A DNA stretch of 64,000 nt from Microvirga pudoricolor. GTDB taxonomy: Bacteria; Pseudomonadota; Alphaproteobacteria; Rhizobiales; Beijerinckiaceae. The stretch's first letter is position 1; each line of letters starts with the position of its first letter. Under the pieces are notes generated by a model that did no database searches, was not told the DNA's origin, and saw nothing but the letters and a program-made list of their open reading frames with translations. Location: assembly GCF_016892705.1 (NCBI RefSeq), contig NZ_JAFEMB010000001.1:1054001-1118000 (forward strand). The letters are read 5' to 3'. The translations under genes and the position numbers were made by a program. Below are positions 25,351 to 32,683 of the stretch, one piece after another.

Positions 25351-26253
25351 ATGTCGCTGGGTCTGGGGATCGACGCGGGGGGAACCGCCACCCGGTGGAG
25401 ATTGGCGGACCCAGGGGGCGCCTGCATCGCGCAGGGCATGACGGAACCCCTGTCCGGCCACCTCTTTTCCGCCGCCGCCGAGGAGCGTGCCAAGCAGATC
25501 ATCGGCGGCATGGCTCAGGCCGTCTCCAAGGCGGGACATCCCTTAAGCATCGTGGCGGGCATCACGGGTCTGACTCGCGAGACCCCTGCCGAAGCGCTCA
25601 TGCGTTCCATGCTGGCCGAGGCCTTCGGAGTCGCGGGCGAACGCATCTTCGTCGCCGAGGACATGTGGATCGCCTACCTGTCCTACTTCGCGCTGGGCGA
25701 GGGCATCCTGGTCTATAGCGGCACGGGCTCCATCGGCTATTACCTGACCCCGGACAAGAGCGTGATCCGGGTCGGGGGGCGCGGCAACCTCATCGACGAC
25801 GGCGGGTCGGGCTTCTGGGTCGCCCGCGAGGCGCTCAAGACCGTGCTGCGCAAGGAAGAGGAGAGCCCCGGCGAGGGCTGGTCCTCGCCTCTCGGGCTCA
25901 CCCTGTCGCGCGGCCTCGGCGGCACGGATTGGAACCTGGTGCGGGCCTTCGTGTATGGCGGCGACCGGGGCAAGATCGGCATCCTGGCCCGTGCCGTCGC
26001 GGAAGCCGCCGAGACCGGCGATCCCGTCTCCCTCGACATCCTGCGGCAGGCCGGAGAAGAACTCGCGCGCCTCGCCAACAGCCTGATCAAGCGCGTGGGC
26101 CAGCGCCCCGTCGCGCTGGTGGGCGGCGGCTCGCGGCTTCACCCGGTGGTGTTCGAAGCCTTCCGGGCCGAATTGCCGCCGGGCACCGACGTGGTGACCA
26201 ACGACGTGGACGCCGCCCTGACGGCGGCACGCCTCGCCGCCACGGTCGATTAG
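25351..26253 (+). CDS. Second BadF/BadG-family sugar kinase, in the murQ cluster
   Basis: ASKHA kinase of 300 residues. The phosphate loop is GLGIDAGGTATRWRL, the middle has VYSGTGSIGYYL, then RGNLIDDGGSGFWVAREALK and the C-terminal VALVGGGSRLHP. It belongs to the same family as the kinase at 14421 but differs in these loops, so it is not a recent duplicate. It follows murQ by 64 bases and is probably co-transcribed. Phosphorylation of GlcNAc released from imported disaccharides, or of MurNAc or glucosamine, would fit; sequence alone does not decide. The start at 25351 is chosen for its match to the family N-terminus; an in-frame GTG lies 18 bases upstream. Confidence 0.8.
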   Translation: MSLGLGIDAGGTATRWRLADPGGACIAQGMTEPLSGHLFSAAAEERAKQIIGGMAQAVSKAGHPLSIVAGITGLTRETPAEALMRSMLAEAFGVAGERIFVAEDMWIAYLSYFALGEGILVYSGTGSIGYYLTPDKSVIRVGGRGNLIDDGGSGFWVAREALKTVLRKEEESPGEGWSSPLGLTLSRGLGGTDWNLVRAFVYGGDRGKIGILARAVAEAAETGDPVSLDILRQAGEELARLANSLIKRVGQRPVALVGGGSRLHPVVFEAFRAELPPGTDVVTNDVDAALTAARLAATVD

Positions 26254-26298
26254 AGCATTTCTCGGTGAAGTGGATCCGGTGCACCGCCAAAATGCGGC
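26252..26298. repeat. Post-stop palindromic repeat related to the thiB-thiP element
   Basis: It starts in the kinase stop codon with AGAGCATTT. GCATTT (26255-26260) pairs with AAATGC (26290-26295), and inside GGTG pairs with CACC. The internal AAGTGGATCCGGT differs by one base from the core in the 8160-8274 element. It may act as a 3' stem of the murQ-kinase transcript. Confidence 0.55.
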
Positions 26299-26375
26299 AC
26301 GATACAACAAGAGAGCTGCTTCGATCCCAACGGAAGCAGCTCTTGGGAAGCAACTCTTGGGCCGCAAAGCCTTAG

Positions 26376-26392
26376 TTTAGAACGCTTCCAAG
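26376..26392. promoter_or_regulatory. Irr-type iron control element upstream of the imelysin operon
   Basis: TTTAGAACGCTTCCAAG matches the alphaproteobacterial iron control element TTTAGAAN3TTCTAAA at 15 of 17 positions, counting the three free spacer bases. It lies about 100 bases upstream of the first imelysin gene in an AT-rich stretch. Irr binds such sites under low iron to repress iron-using genes or activate uptake genes. Confidence 0.7.
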
Positions 26393-26493
26393 CATTTGCA
26401 ATTCTATTGCGCGTGCCTTCCGATGAGAATAGGCATGATCCCGGGCCGCATCTTGATCGGCATTTGACCCTCCCTCTTTTTCGGGGCTCACTC

Positions 26494-27774
26494 ATGAAAA
26501 AATATTTTGCCGCGCTCACGGTACTGATGGCCGGGACGGCCTTCGCGCCTCTTGCGCACGCCCAGGCTCCGCAGCCGAAGGCTATCGTCGAGACCTATGC
26601 CAACGTGGCCCAGGCCATGTACGGCGACGCGGTCACCACCGCCCGCGACCTGCAGAAGGCCGTCGACGCCTTCCTGGCAAGCCCCACGGACGATACGCTG
26701 AAAGCAGCCCGCATGGCCTGGATCAAGGCCCGCGTGCCCTACCAGCAGACGGAAGGATACCGCTTCGGCAATCCGCTCATGGACGATCTCGAAGGCAAGG
26801 TGAATGCCTGGCCACTGGACGAAGGGCTGATCGACTACGTCGACGCCAAGAGCTACGGCGACACCTCCGACGACAACCCGCTCTACCGGGCGAACGTCAT
26901 CGCCAACACGCGGATCCGCGTCGGCAAGAAGCAGGTGGACGCGTCCAAGATCACCAAGAAGCTGCTCGCCGAGACCCTGCAGGAGGCGGGCGGCGTCGAG
27001 GCCAACGTGGCGACCGGCTATCACGCGGTCGAGTTCCTGCTCTGGGGCCAGGACCTGAACGGCACCGGACCCGGCGCGGGCACGCGCCCGGCGAGCGACT
27101 ACTCTCTCGACACATGCACCGGCGGCAATTGCGACCGCCGCCGCGACTATCTCAAGGCCGCCACCGACCTGATGGTGGATGACCTCGCTGCCATGGCCAA
27201 GGCCTGGGACGCCAAGGGCAAGGCCCGCGCGGACGTGCTGAAGAAGAGCCCGAACGGCGGTCTCGCCACCATCCTTACCGGCCTCGGCAGCCTCTCCTAC
27301 GGCGAATTGGCGGGCGAGCGCATGAAGCTCGGGCTAATCCTGCACGACACCGAGGAAGAGCACGATTGCTTCTCGGACAACACGCACAATTCCCACTATT
27401 ACGACCAGGCCGGCATGGTGGCGATCTATAACGGCAGGTACACCCGCACGGACGGCGCTGTCGTGCAGGGCGCGAGCCTGGCCGAGTACGCCAAGGCGAA
27501 AGCCCCGGACGAGGCCGCGAAGGTGGAAGCCGCGATGAACAACGCCACCACGAAGCTGAAGGCCATCAAGGACCGAGCCGATTCCGGCAAGGAGGCCTAC
27601 GACCAGATGATTGCCGAGGGCAACACCGAGGGCAACAAGGTGGTGCAGGAGGGCGTCGACGCGCTCGTGGCCCAAGCCCGCGCCATCGAGGGCCTCGTCA
27701 AGAAGCTCGGCCTCAAGATCGAGCTGGAGGGTTCGGACAGTCTCGACAACCCGAGCGCCGTCGGCAAGAGCTGA
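26494..27774 (+). CDS. Imelysin-family periplasmic iron-regulated protein (IrpA-like)
   Basis: Periplasmic protein of 426 residues in the imelysin/peptidase M75 family. The signal peptide MKKYFAALTVLMAGTAFAPLAHAQ is followed by two helical bundles. The family motif GxHxxE appears as GYHAVEFLLWG near residue 176, and a second conserved block as TGLGSLSYGELAGERMKLGL near residue 262, with EEEHDCFSDNT after it. These proteins are linked to iron uptake; proteolysis has not been generally shown. The ATG follows directly on an open region with the iron control element. It heads a five-gene operon with a multicopper oxidase, a di-heme protein, a second imelysin and a DUF1513 protein. Confidence 0.88.
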   Translation: MKKYFAALTVLMAGTAFAPLAHAQAPQPKAIVETYANVAQAMYGDAVTTARDLQKAVDAFLASPTDDTLKAARMAWIKARVPYQQTEGYRFGNPLMDDLEGKVNAWPLDEGLIDYVDAKSYGDTSDDNPLYRANVIANTRIRVGKKQVDASKITKKLLAETLQEAGGVEANVATGYHAVEFLLWGQDLNGTGPGAGTRPASDYSLDTCTGGNCDRRRDYLKAATDLMVDDLAAMAKAWDAKGKARADVLKKSPNGGLATILTGLGSLSYGELAGERMKLGLILHDTEEEHDCFSDNTHNSHYYDQAGMVAIYNGRYTRTDGAVVQGASLAEYAKAKAPDEAAKVEAAMNNATTKLKAIKDRADSGKEAYDQMIAEGNTEGNKVVQEGVDALVAQARAIEGLVKKLGLKIELEGSDSLDNPSAVGKS

Positions 27775-27779
27775 CAGCC

Positions 27780-29234
27780 GTGCTGCGGCGGCGCGATGTC
27801 CTGGCGGGCCTCGGAGTAGCGGGTTTCGCCGCTGCCGGAGGCTCAGGGCTGCTCGCCCGGCAGGCCGCCCCATCTCTAAAGCCACGCCCGCCGGTCTCCG
27901 GCGGGCGCCTGCACGAATGGACGCTGACTGCCCGCGAACGGCCCGCGCGTCTGCTGGGATCAAGCGGTCCCAACACGCCAGTCTGGACCTATTCGGACGG
28001 TCTCCTGCCGGTGATGCGGGTGCACCTCGGCGACCGCATCCGCGCGACGCTCCACAACGAACTGCCCCAGCACACCTCGATCCACTGGCACGGCATCCGC
28101 CTCGACAACCCGATGGACGGCGTGCCCTACCTGACGCAACCGCCCGTGATGCCCGGCGAGAGCTTCACCTACGAGCTGATGCCGCCCGATCCCGGCACCT
28201 TCTTCATTCATCCTCATTGCAACGAGAGCGGCCAGACCGGGCGCGGCATGGCGAGCGTGCTGATCGTCGAGGGCGACGAGGCACGGCGGCCCGACGACGA
28301 CATCGTGCTGGCCTACAAGGACTGGCGACTCGCCCCGGACGGCGCGTGGCTGCCCACGGAAACGGCGGAGGGCGCGAGCCGGGCCGGTACCTTCGGCACC
28401 GTGCGCGCCGTCAACGGCATCGGGGCGGCAAGCCGGGACGTGAGGCCGAACGGCGATCTTCGGCTACGCATCCTCAACCTCGACAACACCCGCATCATCG
28501 AGGTGGGCGTGGAGGACGCGGACGCCTTCGTGATCGCGGTCGACGGCAACGCGGTCGCGCCGTTTACTCTCGATACGTGGCGCATGGGACCGGCCATGCG
28601 GCTCGACCTTCTGGTGCGTGCGCCGGCAGCGGGACGCAGCTTCAAGGTCATCGATTATTTCGGCGCAGAGACGTGGACGCTCGGCACCTTCATGGCGAGG
28701 GGTGATGCGAAAAAACGAACGCCCTTCGACCCCGCCCTTCTCTACGCCCCCGACATCCCCCGCGTCGATATAGCAAGGGCCGAGCGCCTGAGCTTCAGCT
28801 TCAGCGCGGCCAGCGGCTCCATCGCCGAGACCGCGGCCTTGCTGGCGCCCGACGATCCGCTGGCCAAGATCCTGATGGACGCGCTCTGCGTGCGCGATTC
28901 CGCGTTCTGGGCCATCAACAAGACATCCTGGCCGTCCGGCGACCACCGCAACATTCCGCCCCCCATCGGCATGCTGGAGGCGGGCAAATCGTACGTGTTC
29001 GAACTCTCGAACGTGACGCCCCATCCGCATCCGATCCACCTCCACGGCCACACTTTCGAGGTGCTGTCGGCCTCGCGCCTCAAGCGCCCGCGCCATTTCG
29101 CCGACACGTTGTTGCTGCAGCCGAAAGAACGCATCGAGATCGCGTTCGTGGCGCGGCCCGGAGACTGGATGTTCCATTGCCATGTGCTGGAGCATCTCGA
29201 ATACGGCATGATGGGTTACTTGAGGGTCGCGTGA
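27780..29234 (+). CDS. Tat-exported periplasmic multicopper oxidase
   Basis: Laccase-like enzyme of 484 residues. The N-terminus LRRRDVLAGLGVAGFAAAGG is a Tat signal, as expected for a protein that folds with copper in the cytoplasm. All four copper-binding motifs are present: HWHG near residue 102, HPHC near 144, HPIHLHGH near 417 and HCHVLEH near 465, the last also carrying the type 1 copper cysteine. The GTG start lies 5 bases after the imelysin stop. In this operon the likely role is oxidation of Fe(II) to Fe(III) for capture by the imelysins, as in Fet3/EfeO-type systems; copper tolerance is the alternative. The stop overlaps the next start. Confidence 0.88.
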   Translation: MLRRRDVLAGLGVAGFAAAGGSGLLARQAAPSLKPRPPVSGGRLHEWTLTARERPARLLGSSGPNTPVWTYSDGLLPVMRVHLGDRIRATLHNELPQHTSIHWHGIRLDNPMDGVPYLTQPPVMPGESFTYELMPPDPGTFFIHPHCNESGQTGRGMASVLIVEGDEARRPDDDIVLAYKDWRLAPDGAWLPTETAEGASRAGTFGTVRAVNGIGAASRDVRPNGDLRLRILNLDNTRIIEVGVEDADAFVIAVDGNAVAPFTLDTWRMGPAMRLDLLVRAPAAGRSFKVIDYFGAETWTLGTFMARGDAKKRTPFDPALLYAPDIPRVDIARAERLSFSFSAASGSIAETAALLAPDDPLAKILMDALCVRDSAFWAINKTSWPSGDHRNIPPPIGMLEAGKSYVFELSNVTPHPHPIHLHGHTFEVLSASRLKRPRHFADTLLLQPKERIEIAFVARPGDWMFHCHVLEHLEYGMMGYLRVA

Positions 29235-30406
29235 TGAAACGCGCGCTCTGCCCTATCCTGGTCGTTCTCGCGAGCCTTTTCGCCACGCCGGGCCATGCGC
29301 TCGACGAGGCGATCGGGCGCGCCCTGTTCCGCCGCGCCTGGGTGCCGGCCCCGTCCTCCACGAAAGCCAATGCGGGCCTCGGGCCGCTCTTCAACGCCCG
29401 CTCCTGTGCGGCCTGCCATAAGGACCTCGCCCGTCAGCCCGTCGCGACCGATGCGGTGGGCCAGGTAGAGAGCGACAACATCGCCCTGCGGTTCAGCGAT
29501 GCGGCGGGCGCGCCCGATCCGGTCTATGGCCGCCAAATGCAGCCCTCCGCCGTCACCGGTACGGAGCCGGAGGGCCATGCGGTGCTGCGCGGCGGTCGCT
29601 ACGAGGCCTCCGGCCTCGCCTATGGGCCGCTGGCGGAGGGAGCCCGCACGGGCGCTTTACTGGCCCCTTCCTTACGGGGCCTCGGGCTTCTCGACACGAT
29701 CCCGGATGCCGTCATCGCGGCGGGAGCGGAACGGCAGGGCGAGGGGATCAGCGGTCGCGTGAACTGGATCGCCGGACCGGACGGCAGGAAGCGCGCGGGC
29801 CGCTTCGGCTGGAAGGCCTCTGCCGCGACCCTAAACGCCCAGGTCGAAACCGCCTTCCTGCTCGATCTCGGTCTCTCGACCCCAGGTCGCCTCCAGGCCG
29901 CCGGGGATTGCACCGCAGCCCAGCGGACGTGCCTGCAAGCCCCGCATGGGGGACAGAACGGCGGCCCCGAGATCCCGGACGAGATCGTGTCTCGCGTGGC
30001 CGCCTATCTGGCGTCGATTCCACCCGACGAGCCCGAGGCCGTCGATCACAAGGGACGCGCCCTTTTCGCGGCGGCGGGCTGCGCCTCCTGCCACGTGCCG
30101 TCCCTGCCCGGCGCGGGCGGGCCCGTGCGAGCCTTCAGCGACCTGCTCCTGCACGATATGGGCCCAACCCTCGACGGTGGCGCGACGGAGCCCGGCGTGG
30201 CCTCGACCGAGTGGCGCACCGCGCCGCTCTGGGGCCTTTCCCGCACGCTGGCCAACGGCGCGGGCCTGCTGCACGACGGCCGCGCGACCACAATCGAAGA
30301 CGCGATCAAACTCCACGGCGGCGAAGCGGCGGGGTCCCGTGCCCGTTTCGACACTTTGGCTCTTGCCGAGCGGCGGCGATTGATCGATTTCCTGAAGTCG
30401 CTGTGA
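29234..30406 (+). CDS. Di-heme c-type cytochrome (DUF1111 / thiol-oxidoreductase-like)
   Basis: Periplasmic protein of 390 residues. The signal peptide MKRALCPILVVLASLFATPGHA is followed by heme site one, CAACH, at residues 58-62, and heme site two, CASCH, near residues 283-287. The spacing and the motif GLGPLFNARSC resemble the di-heme DUF1111 family, distantly related to bacterial cytochrome c peroxidases. It starts inside the multicopper oxidase stop codon. It could accept electrons from the oxidase or from Fe(II), or reduce peroxide formed in iron oxidation; the activity is not established. Confidence 0.85.
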   Translation: MKRALCPILVVLASLFATPGHALDEAIGRALFRRAWVPAPSSTKANAGLGPLFNARSCAACHKDLARQPVATDAVGQVESDNIALRFSDAAGAPDPVYGRQMQPSAVTGTEPEGHAVLRGGRYEASGLAYGPLAEGARTGALLAPSLRGLGLLDTIPDAVIAAGAERQGEGISGRVNWIAGPDGRKRAGRFGWKASAATLNAQVETAFLLDLGLSTPGRLQAAGDCTAAQRTCLQAPHGGQNGGPEIPDEIVSRVAAYLASIPPDEPEAVDHKGRALFAAAGCASCHVPSLPGAGGPVRAFSDLLLHDMGPTLDGGATEPGVASTEWRTAPLWGLSRTLANGAGLLHDGRATTIEDAIKLHGGEAAGSRARFDTLALAERRRLIDFLKSL

Positions 30407-30408
30407 GA

Positions 30409-31458
30409 ATGTCCATGCTTCGACTGCGCCTCATCCTGGCTCTCATCTTCTCGACCCTGGCGTTTCCGTCCCTGGCGGATAACCGCGCGGCGATCGTGCA
30501 GGCCGCGCGCGACTTCATCGTCCCGCGCTACGAGGTTCTGGCGCAGACGACACAAGGCCAAAACGAAGCCTGGAAGGGGTTTTGCGCCGCACCCCGCGCG
30601 GACGCCATCGGTTCATTACGGGATGCCTACAACAAAGCCGCCGATGCGTGGTCGGGCATCGAGTTCGTGCTCTACGGCCCGGTCAGCACCGATTTCCGTT
30701 TCGAGCGCATGGCCCATTGGCCGGAGCGCAAGAATGCCGTCACGCGCGCCTTGGGCAACCTGTTGTCGCGCACGGGCACGGATGATTTGAGCCCTGAAAG
30801 GTTCGCGGGTGTCAGCGCCGCCGCGCAGGGCTTCACCGCCATCGAGCGGCTGCTTTACGAGCAGAACGCCGCGCGGCTTCTGAGCGACTCGTCCGAGACC
30901 GCGAAACGGCGCTGCGCCGTGGGCCAAGCCATTGCGGCGGGCCTCGCCCGCACCTCGGAGCAAGTGCTTGACGAGTGGCGCCGCCCCAGTGGCACGCTGG
31001 CGCAGCTCGAAACCGGCGATGCGGCTCGTGTCGAGGAGGCGGCCACGCGCCTTGCCACGGACTACACCACCCTGTTCGAGATCATCGACGACCAGAAACT
31101 TGGCGCCGTGATGGGCAAGAGCGCCGACGAGGCGAAGCCGACCCTGGCGGAGGGCTGGCGCAGCGGCCGCTCCATGCAGGCGATCCGGGTCAATCTGGAG
31201 GCGGCCGAGGCCCTGGCGCGGCAGATGCTCGATCCGGGCGACAGCAATAACTCCTCCCTGTTCTACGGCCTGGAATCGGCTCGCTCCATCGCGGCGAACC
31301 TCCCCGACGATATCGGGGCCAGTGCCGAGAATCCGAAGCGCCGCCGCCAGCTCATCCTACTGCGGGACGCCGTCCATTCCCTGCGCGAAACGGCCGCCGC
31401 CACCCTCCCGGCGGCGCTGGGCATCACCATGGGGTTCAACAGCCGTGACGGCGATTGA
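30409..31458 (+). CDS. Second imelysin-family periplasmic protein
   Basis: Protein of 349 residues with a signal peptide RLILALIFSTLAFPSLA. The rest is mostly helical. Imelysin features include AAWSGIEFVLYGP-like text (DAWSGIEFVLYGP near residue 80) and AAQGFTAIERLLYEQ near 145, a degenerate form of the GxHxxE block in which F replaces H in GFTAIE. It is shorter than the first imelysin of the operon and belongs to the other subfamily usually found next to DUF1111 genes. The ATG follows the DUF1111 stop by two bases. Iron binding by this divergent copy is uncertain. Confidence 0.83.
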   Translation: MSMLRLRLILALIFSTLAFPSLADNRAAIVQAARDFIVPRYEVLAQTTQGQNEAWKGFCAAPRADAIGSLRDAYNKAADAWSGIEFVLYGPVSTDFRFERMAHWPERKNAVTRALGNLLSRTGTDDLSPERFAGVSAAAQGFTAIERLLYEQNAARLLSDSSETAKRRCAVGQAIAAGLARTSEQVLDEWRRPSGTLAQLETGDAARVEEAATRLATDYTTLFEIIDDQKLGAVMGKSADEAKPTLAEGWRSGRSMQAIRVNLEAAEALARQMLDPGDSNNSSLFYGLESARSIAANLPDDIGASAENPKRRRQLILLRDAVHSLRETAAATLPAALGITMGFNSRDGD

Positions 31459-32563
31459 CCGGCGCTCCTTCCTGGCGGCCCTGAGCGCCGCCGTCGCGGG
31501 ATCCCTGGGCTCCAGAGGAGCCCGAGCCCAGGAGACGGCGCAGCCCCTCTTCGTCTCCGCCTGCCTCGACAAGGCGGAGGCCGCCTCCGTGGCCGTGTTC
31601 GACCTCGACGGCCGGATGCTGTTCCGCACGCGGCTGCCCGACCGGGGGCATGACATCGCGGCTCGGCCCCACTCTCCCGACCTCGTGGTCTTCGCCCGGC
31701 GGCCCGGCAACTGGGCCGCGGTCATCGACCGCCATACCGGCACCGTGTCCCAGGTCGTGACCTCGCCGGAAGGCCGCCACTTCTACGGTCATGGCGTCTT
31801 TTCGGCCGATGGCGGTCTCCTATACGCCACCGAGAACCGGATGCGGGACGGCGAGGGGCTGCTCGGCCTCTATGACGCCACGGACGGATACCGCCGCGTG
31901 GGCGAGATGCCGAGCTTCGGCATCGGGCCCCATGACCTCGCCTTCCTGCCGGGGCACCGGCACATGGTGGTGGCCAACGGGGGCATCAAAACCCACCCGG
32001 CCACCGGCCGGGAAATGCTCAACAAGGACGACATGGAGCCGAGCCTCGCGCTGATCGACGCGGAGCGCCAGACGGTCTTGGCCTCCGTGGATTTCGGCCC
32101 GAGACTCAAGGGCCTCAGCATCCGGCACCTGGCCGTGACGCCCGGAGGCGAGACCGTGTTCGGCTGCCAGTTCGAGGGCGACCGGGACGAGATGCCGGCT
32201 CTTGTCGGCACGATGACCCCAGACGGAAAAGCCCGTTTCCTGGAGATGCCCGAGGACGACCTCGACGCGATGAACAACTATATCGGCTCCGTCACCCTCG
32301 ACGCCTCGGGCACCCTTGCGGCAGCCACGAGCCCGCGCGGCAACGCCATCGCGTGGTGGGACCTGACCACCGGCCGCTATCTCGGCCGCCGCCGCATGTC
32401 GGACGTGTGCGGCATCGCGCCCGCGCCCGTGAGCGGCGTTTTCCTCGCCACCTCCGGCAATGCGGGGGTCCGGCTCGCGCCCGTGGCCAAAGCCGATCTG
32501 GCGCCCCTGGGCGGCAGCGAGCTCGACCGCTGGATCTGGGACAACCATCTGCGCCGGATCTGA
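31445..32563 (+). CDS. DUF1513 periplasmic beta-propeller protein
   Basis: Protein of 372 residues. The N-terminus TAIDRRSFLAALSAAVAG is a Tat signal (RRSFL), cleaved near GARAQ. The remainder has repeated strand patterns of a beta-propeller: AVFDLDGRMLFR, HGVFSADGGLLYATEN, GPHDLAFLPGHRHMVVANGG and RHLAVTPGGETVFGCQ. This is the DUF1513 family, regularly the last gene of imelysin-DUF1111-imelysin clusters. The GTG start overlaps the preceding gene by 14 bases. Its biochemical role is unknown; a periplasmic scaffold or electron-transfer partner is a guess. Confidence 0.85.
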   Translation: MTAIDRRSFLAALSAAVAGSLGSRGARAQETAQPLFVSACLDKAEAASVAVFDLDGRMLFRTRLPDRGHDIAARPHSPDLVVFARRPGNWAAVIDRHTGTVSQVVTSPEGRHFYGHGVFSADGGLLYATENRMRDGEGLLGLYDATDGYRRVGEMPSFGIGPHDLAFLPGHRHMVVANGGIKTHPATGREMLNKDDMEPSLALIDAERQTVLASVDFGPRLKGLSIRHLAVTPGGETVFGCQFEGDRDEMPALVGTMTPDGKARFLEMPEDDLDAMNNYIGSVTLDASGTLAAATSPRGNAIAWWDLTTGRYLGRRRMSDVCGIAPAPVSGVFLATSGNAGVRLAPVAKADLAPLGGSELDRWIWDNHLRRI

Positions 32564-32683
32564 TCACCCGAACGGACGAAATCCGCCTTCGATTCGCCGC
32601 AAGTGGCTCCCAAGGCTCCCGGACCCACAGGCGGCGCTCACGCATATGCGACGGCGTCCCAGGGGCGCTAGATCTTCCGGACC

